Assembly: GCF_011758645.1 (NCBI RefSeq) | Contig: NZ_JAAMOZ010000001.1 | Location: 1,612,001-1,676,000, forward strand | Source of the DNA: Brooklawnia cerclae | Lineage (GTDB): Bacteria > Actinomycetota > Actinomycetes > Propionibacteriales > Propionibacteriaceae | Length of the DNA stretch: 64,000 nucleotides | Reading direction: 5' to 3' | In this document: one piece after another, positions 31,716 through 40,672 of the stretch | How positions within the stretch are numbered: the stretch's first letter is position 1 | How the letters are laid out: every line of letters starts with the position of its first letter | Notes under the pieces: generated by a model | The model's database searches: none | The model's input: only the letters and a program-made list of their open reading frames with translations | What the model was told of the DNA's origin: nothing | Made by a program: the position numbers and the translations under genes

Positions 31716-32656
31716 CGGCCACACCCCGGTCCGCACCGGTCGGCAAATACGCCGCAGTCGCGGACGGCCACGAACTCCGGCCACGCAGGTCGGTCATGTT
31801 CGTCCCGGCCTCGAATGCGGCGCTCATGACCACTGCGTGGGTGTTCGGAGCCGACATCTACACCTTCGACCTCGAGGACGCCGTGTCCATCAGGGAGAAG
31901 GACTCGGCGAGGCTGCTCGCGGCGAACGCGTTGCGGAGCCCCCAATGGCAGGGCCTCGAGGTCGCGGTGCGCGTGAACGGCATGGACACGACGTTCTTCG
32001 AGGACGACCTCCAGACCATGATCCGGGCCGGTGCGTCCATGATCCGCCTGCCCATGACCGACACGCCCGCGATGGTCGCTGAACTCGATGCCCAGATCAC
32101 CGAGATCGAGAAGGCGTGTGGCCGCGAAGTCGGATCGACGCGGGTGATGGCTGCCATCGAATCGGCCGCGGGCGTCGTGAACGCCTATGACATCGCCGTG
32201 GCCAGTCCCCGGATCGTGGCCATCGCGTTGGCCGGGTTCGATTACCTGCTCGACATGCACGCCGAGCGGACGAAGGACGGCAGCGAGTTGTTCTACGCCC
32301 GTTGTGCGGTTCTGCACGCGGCGAGGGCGGCACGCGTGGCGTGCTACGACGTGGTCTTCGGTGACGTGGACGACGAAACGGGATTCCTCGCGGAGGTCGA
32401 TCTCATCAAGGGTCTCGGCTTCGACGGGAAGTCGTTGATCAATCCCCGCCAGATTCCTCTGCTCCACGCCGCCTACGCCCCCAGCGAGGACGAACTACGG
32501 CATGCCCAGCGGGTGGTCGAGGCGGCCGAGGACGCCGAGAGCCGCGGGCTGGGCGTCGTCGCCGTGGACGGGAAGATGATCGACGGCCCGATCATCGCGG
32601 CAGCCCGGAGAACCATGCTGTACGCGGGCCACCAACCGATCGGAGGGGAGAAATGA
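31712..32656 (+). CDS. citE: Citrate lyase beta subunit (citryl-ACP lyase) CitE
   Basis: 314 residues, HpcH/HpaI-type TIM barrel. The N-terminal [15 protein letters not shown] and [16 protein letters not shown] match CitE; the acidic residues in LEDAV and the later AAIESAAGV bind Mg2+ and the substrate. It cleaves citryl-ACP to oxaloacetate and acetyl-ACP. The ATG at 31712 overlaps the citD stop by 4 bases (ATGA); an upstream in-frame GTG (31703) is less likely. Confidence 0.95.
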   Translation: MTATPRSAPVGKYAAVADGHELRPRRSVMFVPASNAALMTTAWVFGADIYTFDLEDAVSIREKDSARLLAANALRSPQWQGLEVAVRVNGMDTTFFEDDLQTMIRAGASMIRLPMTDTPAMVAELDAQITEIEKACGREVGSTRVMAAIESAAGVVNAYDIAVASPRIVAIALAGFDYLLDMHAERTKDGSELFYARCAVLHAARAARVACYDVVFGDVDDETGFLAEVDLIKGLGFDGKSLINPRQIPLLHAAYAPSEDELRHAQRVVEAAEDAESRGLGVVAVDGKMIDGPIIAAARRTMLYAGHQPIGGEK

Positions 32657-34173
32657 CAACCGCACTCCACGCGTCACGAACGGACGCGATCACCTGGCCG
32701 ACTCCCGAGTCCTTCACGACCTGGGATGCCAGGACGCCTCATCTCAGGCGGCTCGACACCAAGCGGGGACGGAAGATGTGCTCGTCCCTCGAGGAGGCCA
32801 TCAGGCGTTCCGGCCTGACCGATGGCGCCACGATCGGTTTCCACCATGCCTTTCGCGACGGCGACCGGGTGGTCCTGACCGTGGTCGAACAGCTCTCACG
32901 CATGGGCTTCCGCGAACTGACCCTCGCATCGTCCTCGCTGAGTGACGTGCACTCGGGGCTCATCCCGTTCATCCGCCAGGGCGTGGTCCGGCGCATCTTC
33001 ACTTCCGGCGCCCGAGGCGAGCTCGGCGAGGCCATCTCGCACGGCCTGCTGGACGAGCCTGTCCAACTCCACTCGCACGGCGGCCGGTGCGCCTTGATCC
33101 AATCGGGCGAGCTCCACCTGGACGTCTCCTTCCTGGGGGTGCCGACCGCCGACGAGTTGGGCAATGCCAACGGGGTCAGTGGGAACGCTCGCTGTGGTTC
33201 GCTCGGATACGCGATGGTGGACGCGGACAACGCCGATTGTGTCGTGCTGCTGGCGGAACAGATCGCGCCCTATCCCAACAGTCCGGCCTCGATCCGTCAG
33301 GACCAGGTGGACCTGATCGTCCAGGTGCCGACCGTCGGCGACCCCGCCAAGATCGGCACCGGGGCCATCCGCGTCACCACCAATCCCCGCGAGTTGCTCA
33401 TCGCCAGACATGCCGCCGATGTCATGGTCAACTCGGGATTGTTCACCGACGGCTTCTCCTTCCAGACGGGGTCGGGAGCCTCGGCGATCGCTGTCACTGC
33501 CTTCTTGCGTGATCACATGCGCAGGACGCACACCGCGGCACGATGGGCCCTGGGTGGGGTGACCGGAAACCTGGCCGAGTTGCAGAACGAGGGCCTGATC
33601 GGCCGGATCGCCGATACCCAGACCTTCGACACCCGTGCGATCGAGGACCTGCGCGGCAATCCCGACCACATGGAGATCAGTGCGGAACAGTACGCGAACC
33701 CCTTCGGGAAGGGCGCGTGCGTCGACGAACTCGACATGGTGATCCTGTCGGTTCTCGAGGTCGATCTCGACTTCAACGTGAACGTCCTGACGGGGTCGGA
33801 CGGCATCCTTCGGGGAGCCATAGGAGGCCACCCCGACACGGCAGCTGGCGCCCAGCTCGCTATCGTCGTCGCCCCACTGCTGCGCACGAGGATCCCTACT
33901 GTGGTGGAACGGGTGATCACCCGGGTGACCCCAGGGGCGAATGTGGGCGTGCTGGTGACCGATGTCGGTGTGGCGGTCAATCCCGCATACCCGGATCTGC
34001 TCGAGCGCCTCCGCGAAGCCCGGATCCCTCTGGCGTCGATCGAGGAACTGTGCGAGCGGGCCTCCGCGATCGCGGGACGCCCCGAGCCCGTCGAGTTCCG
34101 TGACGATGTGGTCGGGATCGTTCGCTATCGCGATGGCAGCGAGATCGACACGGTTCGGCGGGTGATCGGTTGA
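32653..34173 (+). CDS. citF: Citrate lyase alpha subunit (citrate:acetyl-ACP transferase) CitF
   Basis: 506 residues, close to the 508 of Klebsiella CitF. Characteristic blocks include [62 protein letters not shown] and [21 protein letters not shown]. It swaps the acetyl group on the carrier protein for citrate. The ATG overlaps the citE stop (ATGA) and its own end overlaps citXG by 4 bases. Confidence 0.95.
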   Translation: MTTALHASRTDAITWPTPESFTTWDARTPHLRRLDTKRGRKMCSSLEEAIRRSGLTDGATIGFHHAFRDGDRVVLTVVEQLSRMGFRELTLASSSLSDVHSGLIPFIRQGVVRRIFTSGARGELGEAISHGLLDEPVQLHSHGGRCALIQSGELHLDVSFLGVPTADELGNANGVSGNARCGSLGYAMVDADNADCVVLLAEQIAPYPNSPASIRQDQVDLIVQVPTVGDPAKIGTGAIRVTTNPRELLIARHAADVMVNSGLFTDGFSFQTGSGASAIAVTAFLRDHMRRTHTAARWALGGVTGNLAELQNEGLIGRIADTQTFDTRAIEDLRGNPDHMEISAEQYANPFGKGACVDELDMVILSVLEVDLDFNVNVLTGSDGILRGAIGGHPDTAAGAQLAIVVAPLLRTRIPTVVERVITRVTPGANVGVLVTDVGVAVNPAYPDLLERLREARIPLASIEELCERASAIAGRPEPVEFRDDVVGIVRYRDGSEIDTVRRVIG

Positions 34174-35558
34174 GCGCCACCGCCGGAGTCCGGCTCGCCG
34201 AGGTATTGGCCGATCGGGACGCCCGGCGCCGCGATCAGATGGCGTTGGGCCGGGATTTCGGGTGGCCCGTCCTGTCCCTGACGATGATCGCACCTGGCCC
34301 GGTCAAGCGAACGACCGACCTCGATCGCAGTTTCGACCTGGCCGTCACCGCCTCGACGTTGTCCATCGCCTCCCGCGGATGGACGATCCGGGGACGTGCC
34401 GAACGGAGAGGTCCGGTCGGCACGTCCTTCCTGGCAGCCGTTGACGCGCACCCCGTTGCACTCAAGGCAGCGATGGTGGCTGTGGAGGACGCCCACCCTC
34501 ACGGACGTCTGTGGGATCTGGACGTCGTCGTCGAGAACGGCCCGGTTCCGCGATCTCTGGTGGGACGCACTCCTCGTCGCTGCCTGGTGTGTGAGCAGCC
34601 CGCGCGGTACTGCTCCCGCGCACGGACCCACCCCCTGGATCAGCTCCGGCCTGCGATGGCCGCGGTGACCCGGCGCCCTGCTGGAGTCGGTGACGCGTTG
34701 GGCTGCTGCCCCGTCCGCGAGGTGAATCTGCCTGTCATGATCGGAGCACTGGCGGCGGAGAGCCTCAGGGTGGAGGCGCGGTTGACTCCGAAGCCCGGGC
34801 TCGTGGACGCGAACAACGACGGTGCCCACCACGACATGACGCTCGGCACGCTTCTCGCCAGCGCCGACGTTCTCGAGGAGACGTTCGTCGCGCTTGCCAG
34901 GGCGGGCAGTCGCCCCACCGCGTCCATCGACGAGTTCCGCATGATCGGGCTCGCCGGCGAGTCGGCGATGAGGGCGACGACCGGTGGGGTCAACACGCAC
35001 GCCGGGGCGAACTTCATGCTCGGATGGCTCTGCGCGGCGGCTGCCGGAGTGCTCTCGGACGCGGAGCCGCTGGATGAGCCGCTGAGCCGGACGGCAACCA
35101 GACGCGTCCAGGATCTGTACCGGCCGGTCTTTGCCGATTGGGCGGCTGATCGGCCGTCCCAAACCGACGGTGAACACCCGCTGACAGGCGCGCGAGGCGA
35201 AGCCGCAGCCGGTTTCCCGACCGTGCACGACCATGGTCTGCCCCGCTATCGGTCGGAACGCGATCACGGCGCGTCAGAGGCCGACGCCTTGCTCGGAAGT
35301 CTCGTCGATCTCCTGGCCCACACCGCCGACACCAACCTCGTCCGCCGTGGGGGCACCAGGGCACTGGACGAGGTCCAAGGCTGGGCTGCCCGCGTTCGAC
35401 AGGGCTCCCCCACGATTCGTGACCTGCGCAGCCGGTTGATCAATGCGGACGAACGATTCACGCGCGCCAACTGGAGCCCGGGAGGGAGTGCCGACCTGTT
35501 GGCCGTGACCTGGTTCCTCGACGCGCTCGACCTTCTCGCGTCCCGATTGCGCCGCTGA
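34170..35558 (+). CDS. citXG: Fused CitX-CitG: holo-citrate lyase synthase and triphosphoribosyl-dephospho-CoA synthase
   Basis: 462 residues starting at TTG 34170, which overlaps the citF TGA by 4 bases like the other junctions. Residues about 1-175 are CitX (FGWPVLSLTMIAPGPVKRT; then DAHPHGRLWDLDVV; a cysteine pair CLVCEQPARYC), which transfers the prosthetic group to CitD. Residues about 185-462 are CitG (E-A-R-L-T-P-K-P-G-L-V-D, NNDGAHHDMT; TGGVNTHAGANFMLG; DTNLVRRGG), which makes 2'-(5''-triphosphoribosyl)-3'-dephospho-CoA from ATP and dephospho-CoA. CitX-CitG fusions are known in some other bacteria. It is the last gene of the operon. Confidence 0.92.
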   Translation: MSATAGVRLAEVLADRDARRRDQMALGRDFGWPVLSLTMIAPGPVKRTTDLDRSFDLAVTASTLSIASRGWTIRGRAERRGPVGTSFLAAVDAHPVALKAAMVAVEDAHPHGRLWDLDVVVENGPVPRSLVGRTPRRCLVCEQPARYCSRARTHPLDQLRPAMAAVTRRPAGVGDALGCCPVREVNLPVMIGALAAESLRVEARLTPKPGLVDANNDGAHHDMTLGTLLASADVLEETFVALARAGSRPTASIDEFRMIGLAGESAMRATTGGVNTHAGANFMLGWLCAAAAGVLSDAEPLDEPLSRTATRRVQDLYRPVFADWAADRPSQTDGEHPLTGARGEAAAGFPTVHDHGLPRYRSERDHGASEADALLGSLVDLLAHTADTNLVRRGGTRALDEVQGWAARVRQGSPTIRDLRSRLINADERFTRANWSPGGSADLLAVTWFLDALDLLASRLRR

Positions 35559-35586
35559 ACCGGTCGCGTCCCCTACGCTGTCGCTG

Positions 35587-36786
35587 GTGAGGACGATCAG
35601 CACCCCTGTTGCGCGCCGGATCGCGTTGGCTGCGCAGGGGTTCGGCCGTCCTCGCCTGCAGCGGGAGGCCGGCATCCGCGACCTGCAGCGGCTCATCGAC
35701 ACACTCGGCCAGTTCCAGATGGACACCATCAACGTGGTCGCCAGGGCGCACTACCTGCCGGCCTATTCGCGGCTCGGCCCGTACGACACCGCTGTGCTCG
35801 ACCGTTGCTCGCAGAGGTCGCCGCGCCGCTTGTTCGAGTACTGGGGGCATGCGGCCAGCCTCATCGACGTCCGGCTTCAGCCGGCCCTGAGGTTCCGGAT
35901 GGACCGGGCCGACAGCGAGGCCTGGGGTGGCATGCGGCGAATCGCCTTCGAACAGCCCGAACTCGTGGCCCGTGTGCGGGAAGAGGTGATGGCCCGCGGC
36001 CCGATCGTCGCGCGCGAGATCGACCACGACGAGCAACGGCGTCGCGACAACTGGGGATGGAACTGGTCGTCGGTCAAGACCGCTCTGGAGTGGTTGTTCT
36101 GGTGCGGCGAGATCACCCCCGCCTACCGGAATTCCCAGTTCGAACGGGCCTTCGACCTACCCGGACGCGTACTTCCTCGCGATGTCCTGGAGACCCCGAC
36201 GCCGCTTCCGGCAGATGCAGTCCGCATGCTGGTGGCCCGTTCGGCGCGTGCGCTGGGCGTCGGGACGCTCGCCTGTTTCGCGGACTACTTCCGCCTGACG
36301 AGGGCCCAGACCGCGCAGGCCGTCGCGGAGCTCGAGGACGCCGGCGAACTCGAGCAGGTGCAGGTCGAGTGCTGGCGCCAGTCTGCGTGGCTGTGGCACG
36401 AGGCACGGGCCCCCCGGCGGGTCCCGGCTCGCGCGCTGCTCGCACCCTTCGACTCCATGGTGTTCGAACGAGGGCGACTGCGGTCGCTCTTCGGTTTCGA
36501 CTACGCCATCGAGATTTACGTACCCGAGCACAAAAGGCACTACGGCTACTACGTCTACCCCTTCCTGCTGGGCGACCGGTTCGTCGCGCGCGTCGACCTC
36601 AAGGCCGACCGCGGCGCGGGCGTCCTGCGCGTGAGGTCGGCCTGGCGTGAGCCCGACACCGACGCTCAGGTGGTCGCCCGCGAACTCGGCGACGAGCTGC
36701 GGACGATGGCAGACTGGCTGGGGTTGGACGACATCGTGGTCGAGCCCAGGGGCGACTTGGCGGGAGCGCTGTCGTCGCTCGTGTGA
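35587..36786 (+). CDS. Winged-helix DNA glycosylase, YcaQ/AlkX-like
   Basis: 399 residues, start GTG 35587. The family core is visible: LIDTLGQFQMDTINVVARAH, LPAYSRLGPYD and LFEYWGHAASLI near the N-terminus, and FDSMVFERGRLRSLFGFDYAIEIYVP and VARVDLKADR near the C-terminus. The Q-M-D in GQFQMDT corresponds to the catalytic Q-x-D/Q of E. coli YcaQ, which unhooks DNA interstrand crosslinks. It begins 28 bp after citXG but is unrelated to citrate; it is convergent with the aco operon. Actinobacterial paralogues can make or resist DNA-damaging antibiotics, but no such cluster is here. Confidence 0.85.
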   Translation: MRTISTPVARRIALAAQGFGRPRLQREAGIRDLQRLIDTLGQFQMDTINVVARAHYLPAYSRLGPYDTAVLDRCSQRSPRRLFEYWGHAASLIDVRLQPALRFRMDRADSEAWGGMRRIAFEQPELVARVREEVMARGPIVAREIDHDEQRRRDNWGWNWSSVKTALEWLFWCGEITPAYRNSQFERAFDLPGRVLPRDVLETPTPLPADAVRMLVARSARALGVGTLACFADYFRLTRAQTAQAVAELEDAGELEQVQVECWRQSAWLWHEARAPRRVPARALLAPFDSMVFERGRLRSLFGFDYAIEIYVPEHKRHYGYYVYPFLLGDRFVARVDLKADRGAGVLRVRSAWREPDTDAQVVARELGDELRTMADWLGLDDIVVEPRGDLAGALSSLV

Positions 36787-36867
36787 CGTCCGACGCGACC
36801 ACCGCCACGACCCGGGCCCATCAACGGGGCCCGAGCCGCGGCGGTGTGTCGACGAGGACGGCCGGGC

Positions 36868-37179
36868 TCAGCCTTCGGGGACGAACGCGTCCTCGAAGGC
36901 CTTGATATGCGCGTCGATCTCGGTGTCACTGACCTCGGGGCCGGCGACCACTCCGATGAGCGCACCCACGGGGTACGTCTCGCCCGATTCGGCGATGAGT
37001 CGTCGTACCGTGCCCGACACGGGGCTCTCCACCTCGCCCTCGGCCTTGTCGGACGCTGCTTCGGCGATCTTGTCACCTTCGGCGATGGTGTCTCCCTCGG
37101 AGACCGACCATTCGACGAACTCGCCCTCAGTCATCGTCATGCCCCATTTCGGCATCACGATGTTCTTGATCTCGGCCAT
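36868..37179 (-). CDS. Stand-alone lipoyl-domain protein of the acetoin dehydrogenase-type operon
   Basis: 103 residues from ATG 37179 (MAEIKNIVMPKWG), which overlaps the acoB stop. It is a single biotin/lipoyl domain with the modified lysine probably Lys45 in A-A-S-D-K-A-E-G-E. D-K-A is the lipoyl-type context of 2-oxo-acid and acetoin dehydrogenase E2 proteins. After the domain come only 25 residues (SDTEIDAHIKAFEDAFVPEG region); there is no peripheral-subunit-binding domain and no acyltransferase core. So the protein can carry an acyl group but cannot itself transfer it to CoA. The gene is the last of the operon and the next gene is convergent. The E2 core and E3 must be elsewhere or absent. 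Confidence 0.87.
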   Translation of the reverse strand: MAEIKNIVMPKWGMTMTEGEFVEWSVSEGDTIAEGDKIAEAASDKAEGEVESPVSGTVRRLIAESGETYPVGALIGVVAGPEVSDTEIDAHIKAFEDAFVPEG

Positions 37180-38195
37180 CAGGCAAATGCTCCTTCTCGG
37201 GTCGCTGCCCGGACGGCCGCGACGACCTTGTCCGGGTTGGGGATGTACGCCTGTTCGAGGTTCTTCGCGAACGGCACGGGTGTGTGCGGCGGTGTCACGA
37301 GTTGCGGGATGCCCCTCAGTGCCACGTCGCTCGTCGCGACGAGCGAGATGAGGTCGGTGCCCATGCCGCACCGAGGGCTGGACTCGTCCACGACCACGTA
37401 GTGGCCGGTCTTGCGGACGCTGTCGAGGATCGCCTGTGAGTCGAGCGGCGAGGTGGTGCGCGGGTCGATGATCTCGGCGCTCACCCCGTCGGCCTCCAGC
37501 TTCTTGGCGGCCTGCTCGGCGATCTGCACCATGCGCCCCAGTGCGACGATCGTGACGTCGTCACCTGGCCGGACGATCCTCGCCTGGCCCAGCGGCACCT
37601 CGTAGAGGTCCTCGGGCACCTCGCCCCGCATGGCGTACATGGCCTTGTGCTCGCAGAAGATCACCGGGTCCTGGTCGCGGATGGCGGCCACCAGCAGTCC
37701 CTTGGCGTCGTACGGGTTGGACGGGACGACGACCTTCAGCCCGGGAATGTGGGTGAGCACCGGGTACAGCGACTGCGAGTGCTGTGCAGCCGCCCCGACT
37801 CCCGCACCGAAACAGGTGCGGATCACCATCGGTGTCTCGGCCTTGCCGCCGAACATGTAGCGGAACTTCGCCGCCTGGTTCATGATCTGGTCGAGACACA
37901 CACCGATGAAATCGACGAACATCAACTCCGCCACGGGGCGCAGCCCGGACGCGGCAGCCCCCGCTGCCGCCCCGACATACGCCGACTCGCTGATGGGGGT
38001 GTCGATGACACGGTCGGGGAATTGCTCCCACAAGCCCTTGGTCACCCCGAAGACGCCGCCCCAGGCGTCCATCTCCTCATGGGTGCCCGCCCCGCCGGCG
38101 ACATCCTCGCCGAACAGGACCACGGTCTCGTCCCGCGCCATCTCCTGGGCCAGGGCCTCGTTGATGGCCTTCATGTAGGTCAACGTGCGTGGCAT
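37179..38195 (-). CDS. acoB: Acetoin dehydrogenase E1 beta subunit (AcoB-like)
   Basis: 338 residues, transketolase-like pyrimidine-binding family. Visible blocks are VVLFGEDVAGGAG, VIDTPISESAYVGAAAGAAASGLRP, LMFVDFIGVCLDQIMNQAAK and, near the C-terminus, VVVDESSPRCGMGTDL. With AcoA it forms the thiamine-diphosphate E1 that decarboxylates or cleaves its substrate and acylates a lipoyl group. The acoX partner makes acetoin more likely than pyruvate or a branched-chain 2-oxo acid, but those cannot be excluded. Starts ATG 38195 with GGAGGCAAGG upstream, 17 bp after acoA. Confidence 0.88.
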   Translation of the reverse strand: MPRTLTYMKAINEALAQEMARDETVVLFGEDVAGGAGTHEEMDAWGGVFGVTKGLWEQFPDRVIDTPISESAYVGAAAGAAASGLRPVAELMFVDFIGVCLDQIMNQAAKFRYMFGGKAETPMVIRTCFGAGVGAAAQHSQSLYPVLTHIPGLKVVVPSNPYDAKGLLVAAIRDQDPVIFCEHKAMYAMRGEVPEDLYEVPLGQARIVRPGDDVTIVALGRMVQIAEQAAKKLEADGVSAEIIDPRTTSPLDSQAILDSVRKTGHYVVVDESSPRCGMGTDLISLVATSDVALRGIPQLVTPPHTPVPFAKNLEQAYIPNPDKVVAAVRAATREGAFA

Positions 38196-38212
38196 GATCC
38201 TTGCCTCCTGTC

Positions 38213-39223
38213 TCAGTAGCTCACGTAGACGTCGTCGAGCAGGCTCTCCAGCGTCGGTTGCGGCGCCGCCTTGGCCTCGATGACGGATTCCTCGATGAGC
38301 GCGAGCACTTCCGCGTCCACCATGCGGAACTGGTCGGCGGGAAGAATCCCGGCCGAGGTGACGCGCTTCTCGAAGATGACGAGCGGATCACGCTCGGCAC
38401 GAGCCCGCTCGACCTCACCCGGTTCGCGGTACTTCTGCTGGTCGCCCTCGAAGTGGCCGTAGTAGCGCACGGTCTTGCACTCGAGCAGCGAGGGTCCGCC
38501 GCCGGACCTGGCTCGGTCGATGGCCACCTGGGCGGCCTCGCGTACCTCGAAGTAGTCCTGCCCGTTGACGATCATCCCGGGCATGCCGAAGGCCTCGGCG
38601 CGGCGGGCCACATCGATGCCCTTCTGGTGGAACTGGTTCGAGGTCGACTCCGCGTAGCCGTTGTTCTCGATGATGAACACGACCGGCAGATCCCATACCG
38701 ACGCAAGGTTGAGGCTCTCCAGGAACGTGCCCTGGTTGGAGCCGCCGTCACCGGTGAACGAGATGCCCACCTGGTGGGTCTTGAGCACCTTCGAGGTCAG
38801 CCCGACCCCGCACACGAGCGGCGGGCCCCCGCCGACGATCCCGTTGGCGCCGAGCATGCCTGTGTCGATGTCGGCGATGTGCATGGAGCCACCCTTGCCA
38901 TGACACAGGCCAGTGGCCTTGCCGTAGATCTCGGCCATCATGCCCTTGACGTCGCAGCCCTTGGCCAGCGCGTGGCCGTGGCCGCGGTGGGTGCTCGCGA
39001 TGTAGTCGTTGGGTTTCAGCACGTCGCACACACCCGTGGCCACGGCTTCCTCGCCTGCGTACAGATGCACGAATCCCGGAATCTCGCCGGTCGCGAACTC
39101 CTTGTGGACGCGTTCCTCGAACTCCCGGATCACGCGCATCGTCCGGTATGCCCGCAGGAGGTCATCTCGCGAGAGCAATCCCGGATCGAGCCCGATGGGC
39201 GGTCGTATCGCTGTCGTCATCAC
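38213..39223 (-). CDS. acoA: Acetoin dehydrogenase E1 alpha subunit (AcoA-like)
   Basis: 336 residues. The thiamine diphosphate motif runs from G-D-G-G-S-N-Q-G to the E-N-N about 25 residues later (FIIENNGYAESTS). Other E1-alpha blocks are HLYAGEEAVATGVCDVL, HRGHGHALAKGCDVKGMMAEIYGK and KGGSMH. It pairs with the AcoB-like subunit. The start ATG 39223 has GGAGTGGG upstream. A conserved palindrome shared with the acoX promoter lies 67-84 bp upstream, inside the end of acoX, suggesting a second regulatory point. Confidence 0.88.
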   Translation of the reverse strand: MMTTAIRPPIGLDPGLLSRDDLLRAYRTMRVIREFEERVHKEFATGEIPGFVHLYAGEEAVATGVCDVLKPNDYIASTHRGHGHALAKGCDVKGMMAEIYGKATGLCHGKGGSMHIADIDTGMLGANGIVGGGPPLVCGVGLTSKVLKTHQVGISFTGDGGSNQGTFLESLNLASVWDLPVVFIIENNGYAESTSNQFHQKGIDVARRAEAFGMPGMIVNGQDYFEVREAAQVAIDRARSGGGPSLLECKTVRYYGHFEGDQQKYREPGEVERARAERDPLVIFEKRVTSAGILPADQFRMVDAEVLALIEESVIEAKAAPQPTLESLLDDVYVSY

Positions 39224-39276
39224 CCACTCCTTCGTGTCGCACGCAGCTCCGATGCTGCGCGGTGATACGGCTCACG

Positions 39277-40296
39277 CTAGGAATGCACGGGTTGCAACGA
39301 CGTTGCATCAAGACCGGCGTGCAGGACGCGTCCGACGTCGATCCGCAACGGTCCCGGCACCAGCCGCACCGTCGCGGCGGCACTCCGGGGACGTTCGATG
39401 GCCCGTTCGCCGTCGACGCTGATGGCTCCCCGGCCCGCCGGGAGCCGCACACTGTCCCCCAGGCCGATCAGTTCGATGTCGCGCACGCCCACCGGCATCA
39501 CGAGCCCCGGGGCAATCGGTGCGGTGACGACGCACTCGGCGTCCCGGGGTTGGACGACGGCCACCCGGACGGCGACCGGTTCGCCCCGCGGCGCGGAGGC
39601 GACGGCGGAGGCGATGGACGACAACCCGATGGTCTGTGGGTCGGTGAACACCGCCAGCACCTCCTCGATGTCGTCGGGACGCCACACCGCGCGCGTGGCG
39701 GTGAACAGGCTGCGCGTGACCGCGACGTCGACCAGTGCGTGCTCGAGCCGGTCGCCGCATTCAACGGCGAAGGCGTGCTCACGGACGCACCCCATGTCGG
39801 CCGGCACCTGACCGGTGGCGATGCGCCCGGTGGCCAAGCCTGCCACGGTGGCCTCCACCCAGCGCGGAAAAGCGTTGTTCGTCCCGGTCGACAGCGGCGT
39901 GAACGGGACGTCCCCCAGGTGGCCGACGACGAGGCGCTGCGTCCCGTCGCCACCGAGGACGCACAGCGCCGAGACCCCGGCGGCCACCATCAGGTCGGTG
40001 GCCACCTGGGTGTCGAGGGCCGTCACCGTGATGGGCATGTCGACCCACAACAGCTCCGGGAGCATTCCGTCGGGGTTCTGGAGCCTCACGGTGCGCAGCA
40101 GATTCATCATCGGCGTGGTCACCGTGCCGTCGACGGGCATGAGGAGCACCTCCTCGACACCCGCTGCGCCGAGCCCTGCCATGAGCCGTGCGGCCATCGC
40201 CCCCTTCTCGGCGTTGTCGACCACTGTGGCCGCCGAGACGAGGCGGCGCACGTCGTGCCCGGATTCGCTGTTGATGATGATGCCGACGCTGGTCAT
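39277..40296 (-). CDS. acoX: Acetoin catabolism protein AcoX (ATP-NAD kinase-like)
   Basis: 339 residues from ATG 40296 (MTSVGIIINSESGHD), with GCGAGGGAGG upstream; the longer frame to 40455 is not conserved. The N-terminal NAD/diacylglycerol kinase-type fold carries GGDGTQRLV and LSTGTNNAFP, both typical of AcoX. AcoX genes accompany acetoin dehydrogenase genes, but their biochemical role is unsettled. This gene leads the operon acoX-acoA-acoB-lipoyl protein. Its presence is the main reason for calling the E1 genes acetoin-type. Confidence 0.88.
   Translation of the reverse strand: MTSVGIIINSESGHDVRRLVSAATVVDNAEKGAMAARLMAGLGAAGVEEVLLMPVDGTVTTPMMNLLRTVRLQNPDGMLPELLWVDMPITVTALDTQVATDLMVAAGVSALCVLGGDGTQRLVVGHLGDVPFTPLSTGTNNAFPRWVEATVAGLATGRIATGQVPADMGCVREHAFAVECGDRLEHALVDVAVTRSLFTATRAVWRPDDIEEVLAVFTDPQTIGLSSIASAVASAPRGEPVAVRVAVVQPRDAECVVTAPIAPGLVMPVGVRDIELIGLGDSVRLPAGRGAISVDGERAIERPRSAAATVRLVPGPLRIDVGRVLHAGLDATSLQPVHS
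39290..39307. promoter_or_regulatory. Palindrome GGTTGCAACGACGTTGCA upstream of acoA
   Basis: Inverted repeat TGCAACG-A-CGTTGCA (39293-39307), lying in the last codons of acoX, 67 bp upstream of the acoA start. A near copy lies in front of acoX (40386-40403; 16 of 18 bases identical), so both are candidate sites for the AcoR-like regulator. Confidence 0.5.
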
Positions 40297-40385
40297 CGCA
40301 CCCTCCCTCGCGTGCTTGCCCTTCGCGTACCGGCCACCCCGGGGCGTCCGACGCGACCGTGCTGCGCCCACCATGCGGCGCGTCC

Positions 40386-40403
40386 GGTTGCAGCGGCGTT
40401 GCA
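40386..40403. promoter_or_regulatory. Palindrome GGTTGCAGCGGCGTTGCA upstream of acoX
   Basis: Inverted repeat TGCAGCG-G-CGTTGCA (one mismatch), 90 bp upstream of the acoX start codon. It matches the copy in front of acoA at 16 of 18 positions, and both differences are A/G changes. Position and repetition suggest an operator of the aco operon. Confidence 0.55.
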
Positions 40404-40456
40404 CGGACGCGATCCGGGTTCCCCTCGCCTCCCACGAGCATTCACGCGCACTCACG

Positions 40457-40563
40457 CGGGCATCCGTTCATTCACGCGAGTGCCGTGTGTTCCCGCGGGT
40501 GCTGTACGACCCGCGGGAGGCGACAAGGCCCGCCTGAGGTCACGCGGCCCGCGTGTAGGGCCA
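40457..40563. repeat. Direct repeat copy A (107 bp) flanking the five-gene module
   Basis: About 89% identical (12 differences by eye, no gaps) to copy B at 43077-43183, in the same orientation. Inside is a 10-bp inverted repeat TCCCGCGGGT (40491-40500) and ACCCGCGGGA (40509-40518) around an 8-base loop GCTGTACG; both arms are identical in copy B while the loop differs by one base. Could be an attachment/insertion scar, a terminator-like hairpin or a dispersed repeat. Confidence 0.8.
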
Positions 40564-40672
40564 GGAGATGCCTCAGCTATGCCCTACTCAGCGAAAGTTC
40601 CGTAGTCATCCCGAAACACAGCTCTGCTAGTCTCCGGGCACCAAGCCCGATCCGGACGTGGAGGACCTGCCG

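Larger units (their letters stand above)
40297..40672. other. Intergenic region between acoX and the five-gene module
   Basis: 376 bp between divergent genes. It holds, from left to right: the acoX promoter region with a candidate regulator site (40386-40403), a run of TCACGCG words (40441-40480), direct repeat copy A with an internal hairpin (40457-40563), and the upstream region of the XRE-DUF2690 gene with its GGAGGA at 40660-40665. No open frame with coding character is seen. Confidence 0.7.
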
